From an uncultured bacterium (lineage in GTDB: Bacteria > Bacillota > Clostridia > TANB77 > CAG-508), in assembly GCA_905215935.1 (NCBI GenBank), contig CAJMRY010000004.1, positions 183,669 through 247,668 on the forward strand: a stretch of 64,000 bases of DNA, read 5' to 3'. The notes under the pieces were generated by a model, which did no database searches, was not told the origin of the DNA, and was given only the letters and a program-made list of their open reading frames with translations. The position numbers and the translations under genes are program-made. Below are positions 53,270 to 62,328 of this stretch, one piece after another. Position 1 is the stretch's first letter; each line of letters opens with the position of its first letter.

Positions 53270-53760
53270 TGTTAGAATTAGCAGATATAAAAGATTGGCT
53301 AAAAAAGTTAGATGCAATTTCAGTTTCTGATATTCAAAAAATGTCTGTAAAGGAATTGAATGATTTAACATTAAAGCAACTTTCAAAAGATAGTTGCATT
53401 ATAGCAGATCACTTCTATATAGGAAAATTAGATAATAAAAAAGAAAAATCAATAGGAGTATATCAGCTAGAAAGAAGCAGTGCTCCTGGAGTAGCAATTG
53501 GTGGTCTTGATACTACCAAAACTATGGAAAAGTCTGTTAGCATACTTATCCATTGGAATAACAATGCGAAAGAAACTGAGTTAAAAGCAATGGAATTATA
53601 TAGTAAATTTCTTTGTTTAAGAAATTTTACAATAAATAATATAAAAGTAAATTATATAAGGTTGCTTGTACCTGAGCCAATAGATGTTGGAACTGATAGT
53701 TCAAATATTTATGAGAGGGTGATTCAAGCAACTTTTTATTATGAAAAAAAGGAGGAATAA
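53269..53760 (+). CDS. Tail terminator-like protein
   Basis: A 163-residue protein overlapping the previous gene by one base. The middle has SAPGVAIGGLDTTKTMEKSVSILIHW, a pattern seen in the minor tail completion family. The position before the tail tube gene supports this. Confidence 0.65.
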   Translation: MLELADIKDWLKKLDAISVSDIQKMSVKELNDLTLKQLSKDSCIIADHFYIGKLDNKKEKSIGVYQLERSSAPGVAIGGLDTTKTMEKSVSILIHWNNNAKETELKAMELYSKFLCLRNFTINNIKVNYIRLLVPEPIDVGTDSSNIYERVIQATFYYEKKEE

Positions 53761-53763
53761 AAC

Positions 53764-54216
53764 ATGGCTACTGTAACAAGTGGAGTATATCCCGTATTCG
53801 ATAATATTTTTAAAATTGGTACAAAAGGTAAAGCTTCTACAGCACCAGGAGATATGAAAACAATTGCAGATTGCGAAACATTTTCATTATCAATGGATAA
53901 TAATGTAGAAGAATGGACACCAATGACAACAGAAGGTTGGATTAGAAGAATGCAAACAGGTAAAGGTTTCTCTATTAGCATTTCAGGAAAAAGAAATGTT
54001 GGCGATGAAGGAAACGATTATGTTGCATCAAAATTATTCGCAACTGGAAAAGATGTTGAGTCTGTATTTGAATGGGAATTTGCAGATGGTACTACTGTTA
54101 AATTTGATTGCTTAATTTCTGTAAGTAATGCAGGAACAGGAGACAGCACAAATGTTGCACCTTTAGAATTTGAGGTAATGTCAAATGGAAAACCAACTGT
54201 AACACCAGCAGCTTAA
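53764..54216 (+). CDS. Major tail tube protein
   Basis: A 150-residue beta-rich protein. Position (after the terminator protein, before the assembly chaperones and tape measure) and features such as EEWTPMTTEGWIRRMQTGKGFSISISGKRN match tail tube proteins. A strong terminator follows, as is common after such highly made proteins. Confidence 0.8.
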   Translation: MATVTSGVYPVFDNIFKIGTKGKASTAPGDMKTIADCETFSLSMDNNVEEWTPMTTEGWIRRMQTGKGFSISISGKRNVGDEGNDYVASKLFATGKDVESVFEWEFADGTTVKFDCLISVSNAGTGDSTNVAPLEFEVMSNGKPTVTPAA

Positions 54217-54220
54217 AAAG

Positions 54221-54258
54221 TGCCTCAGTATAGAAATATACTGGGGCATATTTTTTTT
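54221..54258 (+). terminator. Strong terminator after the tail tube gene
   Basis: A 12-bp stem (54221-54232 with 54237-54248, one G-U), a GAAA loop, then a TATTTTTTTT tail. Confidence 0.85.
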
Positions 54259-54287
54259 ATTAAATTTTAAATAAGGAGGAATTAAAA

Positions 54288-54602
54288 ATGTCAGTTATTG
54301 ATATTAGTTCAAAATTAGGAAAAGAAAAACAAACAATAAAAATAGCAGAGGGAAAGGTATTTGAAGTAGATAATAGTGCAGATACATATTTGATAGTACA
54401 AGAAAAATTAAAAAATCAAGATTTCTCAATAGCTAGTATGTATGAAATGATTGAAGTTTTAATGGGAGAAGAAGCATTAAAAGAAATTAAAGATATGAAA
54501 TTAACGATAGATGGGTTAACAGCTGTTGTAATTGCTATTTCTGCAATCGTAAACGAAGTGCCTTATGAGGAAATGGAGAAACGATTTCAAGACGAAAAGT
54601 AA
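54288..54602 (+). CDS. Tail assembly chaperone, first frame
   Basis: A 104-residue acidic protein with GGAGG upstream, in the position of the tail-assembly chaperone (gpG type). It ends at TAA 54600 in an overlap with the next ORF, which lies in the +1 frame; the two may also be joined by frameshifting as in many phages. Confidence 0.68.
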   Translation: MSVIDISSKLGKEKQTIKIAEGKVFEVDNSADTYLIVQEKLKNQDFSIASMYEMIEVLMGEEALKEIKDMKLTIDGLTAVVIAISAIVNEVPYEEMEKRFQDEK

Positions 54603-54945
54603 TTATGAGACCTGGTATGACTTATTTGAAGATTGGCATTTAATAGAAAGTTCATTTGCACAGCAATATGGTATTAGACTAAGAAAAAAGATGGATGATA
54701 TGGAATGGGGAGAATTTAGTAGCCTGTTAGCAGGTTTAAATGGTGATACACCATTAGGAAACATTGTAAGAATACGAAGCGAAAATGATCCAGAAACATT
54801 AAAGAAGTTTACAGCATCTGAAAAAAAGATAAGGAGTGAATGGCTTAACAAAAATGCTACACAAATAAGTGTAGAAACCTATAAACAAGCAATGAATAAC
54901 TTTAAAGAAATGTTTATTGCTTTAAGTGAAAACGGAAGTAGGTGA
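54565..54945 (+). CDS. Tail assembly protein, Gp15-like, second frame
   Basis: A 126-residue frame; the convincing part begins SNYETWYDLFEDWHLIESSFAQQYGIRL, a well-known phage family following the chaperone. The ATG at 54565 lies inside the previous gene and has no good ribosome binding site, so a +1 (or -2) frameshift from the previous gene, for example at TTT C (54589-54592) or at its stop, is likely. Confidence 0.65.
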   Translation: MRKWRNDFKTKSNYETWYDLFEDWHLIESSFAQQYGIRLRKKMDDMEWGEFSSLLAGLNGDTPLGNIVRIRSENDPETLKKFTASEKKIRSEWLNKNATQISVETYKQAMNNFKEMFIALSENGSR

Positions 54946-54950
54946 TAAAA

Positions 54951-57900
54951 TTGAGTACAAATGTTGGAGAAATTGATTTAAGCTTAATACTTAATAGTGA
55001 TAAGTTTAGTTCTCAATTAAAAGATATTGATGGAAAAGCAGATTCAGCTGCAAAAAAACTCACATCTACTTTATCTAAAATAGGCAAAGCAGCACTGGCT
55101 GCTTTTTCTGTTGCTGCAGTAACTAAATTTGGGAAAGAATGTTTAAAAGTTGCGAGCGAAACATCAAATGCTTGGATAGGACTAAATTCTATATTAACAG
55201 GTCAAGGCAAGAGTTTTGAACAAGCAAAAAGTTTCATAAATGATTATGTTTCTGATGGATTAGTTCCTTTAAATAATGCAGTAGCAGCATATAAGAATCT
55301 TGCATTAAGAGGATATAGTTCTGACCAAATACAAAAAACAATGAATGCACTAAAAAATAGTGCTACATTTGCAAGGCAAAGTACATATAGTTTAGGCGAT
55401 GCAGTACAAACAGCAACAGAAGGTTTAAAAAATGAAAATTCTGTTGTTGTTGATAACGCAGGTGTTACTAAAAATGTTGCTAAAATGTGGGAAGATTATG
55501 CAAAATCAATAGGAAAAACAACAAATAATCTTACACAAGCAGAAAAAATACAAGCAGAGGTAAATGGAATATTAGAAGAAACAAAATTCCAAAGTAATGA
55601 TGCTGCTATTTATGCTAATACATATTCAGGTAAAGTTGCACAATTAAATACAGCTTTTACTAATATGAAAACAGCAATAGGAAATGTAATACAGCCAATA
55701 GCAAAATTATTTATTCCTATAATAACAACTGCTACAAATGCAATAACAAAAATGTTTACTGCACTTGCAGGTTTATTATCTTTGTTTGGACTAAAAGCTG
55801 ATAGTGTTGAAACGGTTTCTAGTGGAATGGGAGATATTGCAACAAGTGCAGAAAATGCTTCAGATGCAGTTGGTGGAATAGGTGATAAAACGGCAAAATC
55901 AGCAAAAAAAGCAAAGAAAGCATTACAAACAGCAGGATTTGATGAAATAGAAAAATTAAGTGACAATAATGATTCTAGTGGTAGTGGATCAGGAAGTGGT
56001 GGTGGAGGTACATCAGGAATAACTGATAAATTAGATGTAACAAGCACCATTACAGAAGATACTGGGGCATTTAATGGACTATTAGATAAAGTGAAAGAAT
56101 TGGCAAGTATATTCAAAGAAGGATTCGATGCTAGTTTTGGAAATACTAACTTTGATGGTATTTTAGGACATTTGCAAAATATTAAAAACACAATTATAGA
56201 TATATGGACAGATCCTGATGTAATAAATTCAGCAAAACAATGGGTTGATACTTGTTTATATTCATTAGGTCAAATGGTTGGCGGAATTGCAAGAATAGGC
56301 ATAAATATTGCAGAAGGGCTCATTGGAAGTATAGACAAATATTTATCTCAAAATACGGATAGAATTAAAGGTTTTATTTGCAATATGTTTGATATTTCTA
56401 GTGAAGATATGGCATTAACAGGTAATTTATGGCAAGCATTAGGAGAAATTTCTGATGTATTTAGTGGTGATGCTGCTAAACAAATTGGTGCAAATATAAT
56501 TGCTATGTTTGCTAATCCCTTTATGAGTGTAAGCGAATTAATAGCAAAATTTGCAAAAGATTTAAGAGCAGTATTATTACAACCAATTATAGATAATGTT
56601 GATAAGATAAAAGAAACACTTAACAATGCATTATCTCCAATTCAAAAAATAACTGGAACTTTAGCTGAAGCTATGACTTATGTAGGAGATAAGTGGAATG
56701 AAGTATATGACAACTATATACATCCATTTATGGAGAGCCTAAAAACAGGTTTAAGTGATACCTTTAGTAAATTTTTAGATGCTTATAATACATATGTAGT
56801 CCCATTTTTAGAGAATTTAGCAACCAATATTAGTGCTTTATGGGAAGAACACTTAAAGCCTTTTGTAGATAAAGTAGGAGAGTTTATAGGCTCTATTATG
56901 CAAGCATTAACTGCTTTATGGGAAGGTGTATTAAAGCCAATAGTTGACTGGATAATAGAAAATATTATTCCTGTATTAGTTCCAATTTTTGAAAGTATAT
57001 ATAATACAATTATTTCTGTATTTGGATCTATTGCAGATACAATAGGTGGAATAATTGATACTTTTAAAGGATTAATAGATTTTATTGTAGGAATTTTTAC
57101 TGGTGATTGGAACAAGGCTTGGGAAGGAATAAAAACATTTTTTACTGGAATTTGGGAAGCAATAAAGGGCTTTTTTGAAACAATATGGAATGCTATTAAG
57201 GGAGTAGTTGAAACTGCAGTAAATATTGTTGCTGGAGTGATAAGCTCTGTATTTAATGCTATAAAAAGTGTTATAGAAACAATATGGAATACTATTTTAA
57301 ATATAATTACAGCTGTATGGACAGGAATAAAAAATGGAATATCTACAGCAATAAATGCAGTAAAAACAACTATTTCAAATGTTTTAAATTCTATAAAAAC
57401 AACTTGGAATAATATCTGGACAAATATTACAAATACAATTTCAAATGTATGGAATACAATTACTACAAAAGTAAAAGAAGGAGTTTCTGGAGCTTGGAAT
57501 GCAATTACATCCGTTTTTGGAAATGTAGCAAACTGGTTCAGGGACAAATTTAGTCAAGCTTGGCAAGCTGTTAAAAATGTATTTTCTACAGGAGGAAAGA
57601 TATTTGATGGTATAAAAGAAGGTATATTAAATGGACTGAAAGCAATAGTAAATGGAATTATAAGTGGAATCAATAAGGTTATAAAAGTTCCATTTGATGG
57701 TTTAAACGCAGCACTTAATAAAATAAAAGGAATTGAAATAGTTGGAATTAAACCTTTTGATTGGATAAAGACTCTTGGTGTTCCACAAATACCTATGTTG
57801 GCACAAGGTGGTTATGTAAAAGCCAATACACCTCAATTAGCAATGATTGGTGATAATAAACACCAAGGAGAAGTTGTTGCTCCAGAAGATAAAATGCTTG

Positions 57901-58073
57901 AAATGATAATGACAGCATTGAAACTATTTAAAGAGCAAAATGATGATAGACCAGATGGAGATTATGATCCTAATATAAATGTAAATGTAATTCTTGATGG
58001 AGAGGTAATTCAAAGAAGTAGCAGAAAAAGAAGTGACAGACTCGCTTTAGCAACTAATGGGAGGTGTTACTAA
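54951..58073 (+). CDS. Tail tape measure protein
   Basis: About 1040 residues; TTG 54951 is used because AGGTG lies just before it. It has an N-terminal helical region with SLGDAVQTATEGLKNEN, a Ser/Gly linker (about 345-355), and a long hydrophobic, repeat-like middle with recurring WNxI units (about 725-850). The C-terminus has LAQGGYVKANTPQLAMIGDNKHQGEVVAPE, seen in many tape measure proteins. Its length sets the tail length; by the common rule of 0.15 nm per residue that is about 150 nm. Confidence 0.9.
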   Translation: MSTNVGEIDLSLILNSDKFSSQLKDIDGKADSAAKKLTSTLSKIGKAALAAFSVAAVTKFGKECLKVASETSNAWIGLNSILTGQGKSFEQAKSFINDYVSDGLVPLNNAVAAYKNLALRGYSSDQIQKTMNALKNSATFARQSTYSLGDAVQTATEGLKNENSVVVDNAGVTKNVAKMWEDYAKSIGKTTNNLTQAEKIQAEVNGILEETKFQSNDAAIYANTYSGKVAQLNTAFTNMKTAIGNVIQPIAKLFIPIITTATNAITKMFTALAGLLSLFGLKADSVETVSSGMGDIATSAENASDAVGGIGDKTAKSAKKAKKALQTAGFDEIEKLSDNNDSSGSGSGSGGGGTSGITDKLDVTSTITEDTGAFNGLLDKVKELASIFKEGFDASFGNTNFDGILGHLQNIKNTIIDIWTDPDVINSAKQWVDTCLYSLGQMVGGIARIGINIAEGLIGSIDKYLSQNTDRIKGFICNMFDISSEDMALTGNLWQALGEISDVFSGDAAKQIGANIIAMFANPFMSVSELIAKFAKDLRAVLLQPIIDNVDKIKETLNNALSPIQKITGTLAEAMTYVGDKWNEVYDNYIHPFMESLKTGLSDTFSKFLDAYNTYVVPFLENLATNISALWEEHLKPFVDKVGEFIGSIMQALTALWEGVLKPIVDWIIENIIPVLVPIFESIYNTIISVFGSIADTIGGIIDTFKGLIDFIVGIFTGDWNKAWEGIKTFFTGIWEAIKGFFETIWNAIKGVVETAVNIVAGVISSVFNAIKSVIETIWNTILNIITAVWTGIKNGISTAINAVKTTISNVLNSIKTTWNNIWTNITNTISNVWNTITTKVKEGVSGAWNAITSVFGNVANWFRDKFSQAWQAVKNVFSTGGKIFDGIKEGILNGLKAIVNGIISGINKVIKVPFDGLNAALNKIKGIEIVGIKPFDWIKTLGVPQIPMLAQGGYVKANTPQLAMIGDNKHQGEVVAPEDKMLEMIMTALKLFKEQNDDRPDGDYDPNINVNVILDGEVIQRSSRKRSDRLALATNGRCY

Positions 58074-58465
58074 TGATATATAGTGGTGATTTAATAAAAT
58101 TAAATGGAAAGTCATTTAATAGCATAATAAGTTATAAATTGGGAAGGAACAAACTATGGAGTTCGGATACAGGAAGAAATATGGCAGGAAGTATGAAAGG
58201 CTCATTAGTAGGTAACTTCCCTAAAATTATGCTAGAAATAGAACCATTAGATGCAGAAGAAATGTCAGAGTTAGAAATAATATTCGATTCTGCAACAATA
58301 GAAGTGGAATATTACAATAACAAATATAAATGCACTTGTACAGCAGATTTTTATGCAAATGATTATGAAGAGGATTTATTAAGAAGATCAGATATGAAAT
58401 ACAAATCTTTCTCTGTTAATTTGATACCAAATGAAAGGGAGGATAAGCATGTTAAAAATAAATGA
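58073..58465 (+). CDS. Tail protein (distal-tail-like)
   Basis: A 130-residue protein; ATG 58073 overlaps the tape measure stop and has GGAGGTG upstream. Beta-rich with ADFYANDYEEDLLRRSD. Position suggests a distal tail component. Confidence 0.62.
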   Translation: MIYSGDLIKLNGKSFNSIISYKLGRNKLWSSDTGRNMAGSMKGSLVGNFPKIMLEIEPLDAEEMSELEIIFDSATIEVEYYNNKYKCTCTADFYANDYEEDLLRRSDMKYKSFSVNLIPNEREDKHVKNK

Positions 58466-60557
58466 TACTTTTAAATCTAAAATGAAGAAATATGGAAAGC
58501 AAATGAATATGCTTTTAAATTTTGGAAAAACAACTATTGATAAAACATACATAAAAAGTGCTGAACCTTCTGTAAATGGAGAGATGTTTACTTCTATAAT
58601 GAGACAATTAACATTAGAAGTTGAAAATTATACAAGTATAGAAGTAGATAAAATATTAACAGTAAGACAAGTAAACGAAAGAAAAGTAAGGAACATAAAT
58701 AACACTCGAGTAAAATATATGGCAACAGACTTGGATAAATCTTATACAGTAGATGAAGTTAATAAAATGTCATCAGGGATGTTAAGCAGTACAAGAGTAA
58801 AATATTTAATAGAAAAAGAAAGCAGAGAAAATATAGCCTCTGCTTCTACAATAAATGTAAAACTTGGGGTTAGAATATCAGAGTTTGAAGATTATGAATA
58901 TGTAGATTATGGAGAATATGTTGTTTATGATAAAGAGGATGTAGTAGATAAAGATTCCACAAAATTATATTTATTCGATCACTTGATAGATACACATATT
59001 AAATATGATGATGAGCCTTTAAGTTTAGATTATGAAAATGAAGAAATAACAGTCCTTATGCTTCTACAAGCTATTTGTAATAAATTTGAGTTTCAATTAA
59101 AGACAACTAATTTTGTAAATAGCAATAAAAGAATTTATGAAGATAAATATTTAGGCTTAAATCTAACTTATAGAGATATATTAGATGAAATAGCAGCAGT
59201 AGCTGGAGGATTTATCAAGATATTTAATAAAGACTTATATGTAGCATATCCTCAAGAAACAGGAGAAACTATTGATGAAAATGATCTTGAAAAATTAACA
59301 CTAGGAAAGAAAATAGGAGCTTTTAATTCTCTTGTCTTAGGAAGAAGTCCACAAGAAGATAATATTTACTATCCAACCAATATGAAAGACGAAGATAGAG
59401 TATCAGTTAGAATTGATAATAATCAAATAATGGATAGAAATAGAGAAGATTTTATTGTAGATATTTATAATCAAATAAATGGCTTAGAATATTATGTATT
59501 TGAATTTACTTCTTTTGGGTTTGGCTATTTTGAGTTTGGAGATATAGTTACTCTTAAGAATCTAAAAGGTGAAGAATTTAAAACTATATTATTTAATATA
59601 GTTGAAAACATAAATTCTGGAATAAAAGGAAAAAGCTATACTGAAGAAACAAATTATTCAGAGACAAAATATGAGTATGCAACAAGTATTGAAAAAAGAC
59701 TTACTAATACAGAAATAATTTGTAATAAACAAGATAATCAAATTAAGTTGTTAATAGAGCAACAAGATAATAATGAAAGCAAAATGAACTCTATTACAAT
59801 GGATTTAGAATCTACAGAATTAAAAATTCAAAATGTAGAAAACGAAACAAAAGAAGCGGTCGAAAGTTTAAAACAAACTATTGATGGACTTACTAATACT
59901 GTCTCTACTACTGGTGGAGACAATATTTTTGCGTATGCTTCAGATAATTTTAGTGGTCATATAGAAGAATATTCAAATACAGAAATTAAAAATAATTCCA
60001 TAAGTGGATTAGGTTATAAAATAAAAGTTGGAACTGCTAAACAAATAATTCAAATAAAAAATGGTATTTATACAATAAGTTTCTTGTATAAAAAATTAGT
60101 AACATTAGCAAATGGAAGAGTTACTATAAATGGAAAGAATTATGTATTAGAAAATACAGGAGATAATTTTAAAGAAAAAGTAATTACAATTGAAGTTACT
60201 TCAAATACGATTGAATATAGCATCTACTCTGATACAGAGGATGCTTTTATTTTGTGCGATTTAATGGGTAACTTAGGAAATACGAAACAAACTTGGACAC
60301 AAAATGCTAATGAAACAATAACAGACACAGTACAAATTGGAAAAGGCATTAAAGTAAAGTCTAGCACAAAAAATACAGAACTAAAAGCGGATGCAGATGG
60401 TGTAAGAATAGATAATGTAAATACTAACGAAACAGTAGCTGAATTTACTGATAAGGGAATGGAAACAGAAGAAATGATTGTTAGAGGTAAAGCTCAAATC
60501 GCTGGTATGCTTGTTCAACAAGTAGATTCTCAAATATGGTTAAGCAGTCTATTGTAG
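58449..60557 (+). CDS. Tail tip / receptor-side tail protein
   Basis: A 702-residue protein; ATG 58449 is chosen over 58431 for GGAGG at 58439-58443. The N-terminal half has the tail-hub look (VKLGVRISEFEDYEYVDYG), then a coiled coil (about 430-490, many Lys/Glu/Asn) and a beta-rich C-terminal part ending MLVQQVDSQIWLSS. It links the tail to the fibre proteins. Confidence 0.72.
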   Translation: MLKINDTFKSKMKKYGKQMNMLLNFGKTTIDKTYIKSAEPSVNGEMFTSIMRQLTLEVENYTSIEVDKILTVRQVNERKVRNINNTRVKYMATDLDKSYTVDEVNKMSSGMLSSTRVKYLIEKESRENIASASTINVKLGVRISEFEDYEYVDYGEYVVYDKEDVVDKDSTKLYLFDHLIDTHIKYDDEPLSLDYENEEITVLMLLQAICNKFEFQLKTTNFVNSNKRIYEDKYLGLNLTYRDILDEIAAVAGGFIKIFNKDLYVAYPQETGETIDENDLEKLTLGKKIGAFNSLVLGRSPQEDNIYYPTNMKDEDRVSVRIDNNQIMDRNREDFIVDIYNQINGLEYYVFEFTSFGFGYFEFGDIVTLKNLKGEEFKTILFNIVENINSGIKGKSYTEETNYSETKYEYATSIEKRLTNTEIICNKQDNQIKLLIEQQDNNESKMNSITMDLESTELKIQNVENETKEAVESLKQTIDGLTNTVSTTGGDNIFAYASDNFSGHIEEYSNTEIKNNSISGLGYKIKVGTAKQIIQIKNGIYTISFLYKKLVTLANGRVTINGKNYVLENTGDNFKEKVITIEVTSNTIEYSIYSDTEDAFILCDLMGNLGNTKQTWTQNANETITDTVQIGKGIKVKSSTKNTELKADADGVRIDNVNTNETVAEFTDKGMETEEMIVRGKAQIAGMLVQQVDSQIWLSSLL

Positions 60558-60569
60558 AAAGGAGCAAAT

Positions 60570-62312
60570 ATGGCAAGTAGTGGTTCTTTTGGAACTAGTG
60601 GATATAGTGGTCGATATTTAACTTTTAACTGGTGGACAAATGGTAGAAGTATAGATGGAAATTATACTGATATAGGATGGAATTTAGTTGGAAGCGGAAA
60701 TGCAAGTTCAAGTTGGTATATGGCTGGTAATTTTAAAGTTGTTATTGATGGAGAGCAAGTTTATTATTCATCTGGTCGTATAAAGTTATATAATGGTACT
60801 ACTGTTGCAAGTGGTACAAAAAGAATTTATCATGATGGTCAAGGAAATAAACAATTTAGTGCATATGCTGAAGCAGGTATATATACAGTTGCCGTAAATT
60901 GCTCTGGTAGTGGTAGTTGGTGGCTAGATAATATACCAAGATATTTGAATAGTATCAATATTTATAATAATGGAAATGCCTTAAATTCTATTAGTGTAAA
61001 ATGGACTTGTGATCCTAGAAGAGATTGGACGCAATACTCACTTAATGGTGGAGGCTGGACTGATGCTAACGATTCAGTAGCTGGAGATGGAAAAAGTGGA
61101 ACATTTACTATTGGAAATTTAGCACCTAATACTTCTTATAATGTAAGAGTTAGATTAAGGAGAGCTGATAGTGGATTATGGTCTGAAAGTGGTACGATTA
61201 CAATTGCAACTAAAAATAAAGCAACGATAACTTCTCCAGGAGCGAATTTTTCTCTAAATAGTAATAATTCATTGACCGTTAATTGTACAAACCCTAGTGG
61301 AAATCAAATTGCTTATTTTTTAGATTGTCCTTCAGGCACAAGAAGATTAACATCAGGAAAAACAACAGCAACTTCTTATACTTGGACTGCTGCACAAATT
61401 CTTTCAATGCTTCAGTATTGTAAAAATGCAAACTCTGTTTCAATAAAAGTTGGAGTAATTACATATGGAAATAGTGAATATTATGATGAAAAAGTAGGAA
61501 CTTTGAATGTTGTTAATTCAAATCCTACTTTTAATAATTTTGTATATGAAGATGTAAATTCAAAAACAATTGCATTAACAGGAAACAATCAATATATTGT
61601 AAAAGGATATAGCAATGTAAAAGCAATAATATCTACTGCAAATAAAGCAGTTGCAAAGAATTATGCAACAATGTCTAAATATAGGTTTGTAATAGGTAGT
61701 AGTCAAGTAGATGTAAATTATTCAGATACTGCAAATGTACAAGCTACTATTAATTCAGTAAAAAGCAACATTTTTACAATGTATGCAATTGATAGCAGAA
61801 ATAATAGTTCATTTAAACAAATATCTCCAGCACGATATATTGATTATTCAGCAATTACAATAAATAAAGTAGAAGTTACAAGAGAGAATGGAATTGGATC
61901 TATTTCAACTCTTAAATTTAATGGATCTATATGGGAAGGAAGTTTTGGTGCAGTATTAAATGAAATTAAAAGTTGTTCATACAAGTATAAAGAAACAACA
62001 GCATCATCCTGGAAAAATGGAGGAACAGTATTAAATCCAATTAGAAATGGAAAAAGTTTCTCTTTTGAAGGACTGATAAAGGGAGACTTGGGAGCAAATG
62101 GATTTGATATAAATAAAAGTTACAATATTCAAGTTACTATATCAGATAAATTAACAACAACAACATATGACTTCGTTTTAGGAAGTGGAAAACCAGGCAT
62201 AGCGATAACTAAAAATGGAATTGCTATAAATGGAATGTATAATGAAAATCTAGGAGGGGCATTACAAATATGGAATGGTAATGTTTATATAGATGGAGTG
62301 AAAATAAATTAA
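60570..62312 (+). CDS. Tail protein with fibronectin-III-like domain (DUF859-like)
   Basis: A 580-residue Gly/Ser-rich beta protein. An Fn3-like stretch (NSISVKWTCDPRRDWTQYSLNGG ... GNLAPNTSYNVRVRLRRADSG) lies near residues 140-215. Such tail proteins decorate the tail or bind glycans. AAAGGAG lies upstream. Confidence 0.72.
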   Translation: MASSGSFGTSGYSGRYLTFNWWTNGRSIDGNYTDIGWNLVGSGNASSSWYMAGNFKVVIDGEQVYYSSGRIKLYNGTTVASGTKRIYHDGQGNKQFSAYAEAGIYTVAVNCSGSGSWWLDNIPRYLNSINIYNNGNALNSISVKWTCDPRRDWTQYSLNGGGWTDANDSVAGDGKSGTFTIGNLAPNTSYNVRVRLRRADSGLWSESGTITIATKNKATITSPGANFSLNSNNSLTVNCTNPSGNQIAYFLDCPSGTRRLTSGKTTATSYTWTAAQILSMLQYCKNANSVSIKVGVITYGNSEYYDEKVGTLNVVNSNPTFNNFVYEDVNSKTIALTGNNQYIVKGYSNVKAIISTANKAVAKNYATMSKYRFVIGSSQVDVNYSDTANVQATINSVKSNIFTMYAIDSRNNSSFKQISPARYIDYSAITINKVEVTRENGIGSISTLKFNGSIWEGSFGAVLNEIKSCSYKYKETTASSWKNGGTVLNPIRNGKSFSFEGLIKGDLGANGFDINKSYNIQVTISDKLTTTTYDFVLGSGKPGIAITKNGIAINGMYNENLGGALQIWNGNVYIDGVKIN

Positions 62313-62328
62313 GATAGGAGGAATGAAG

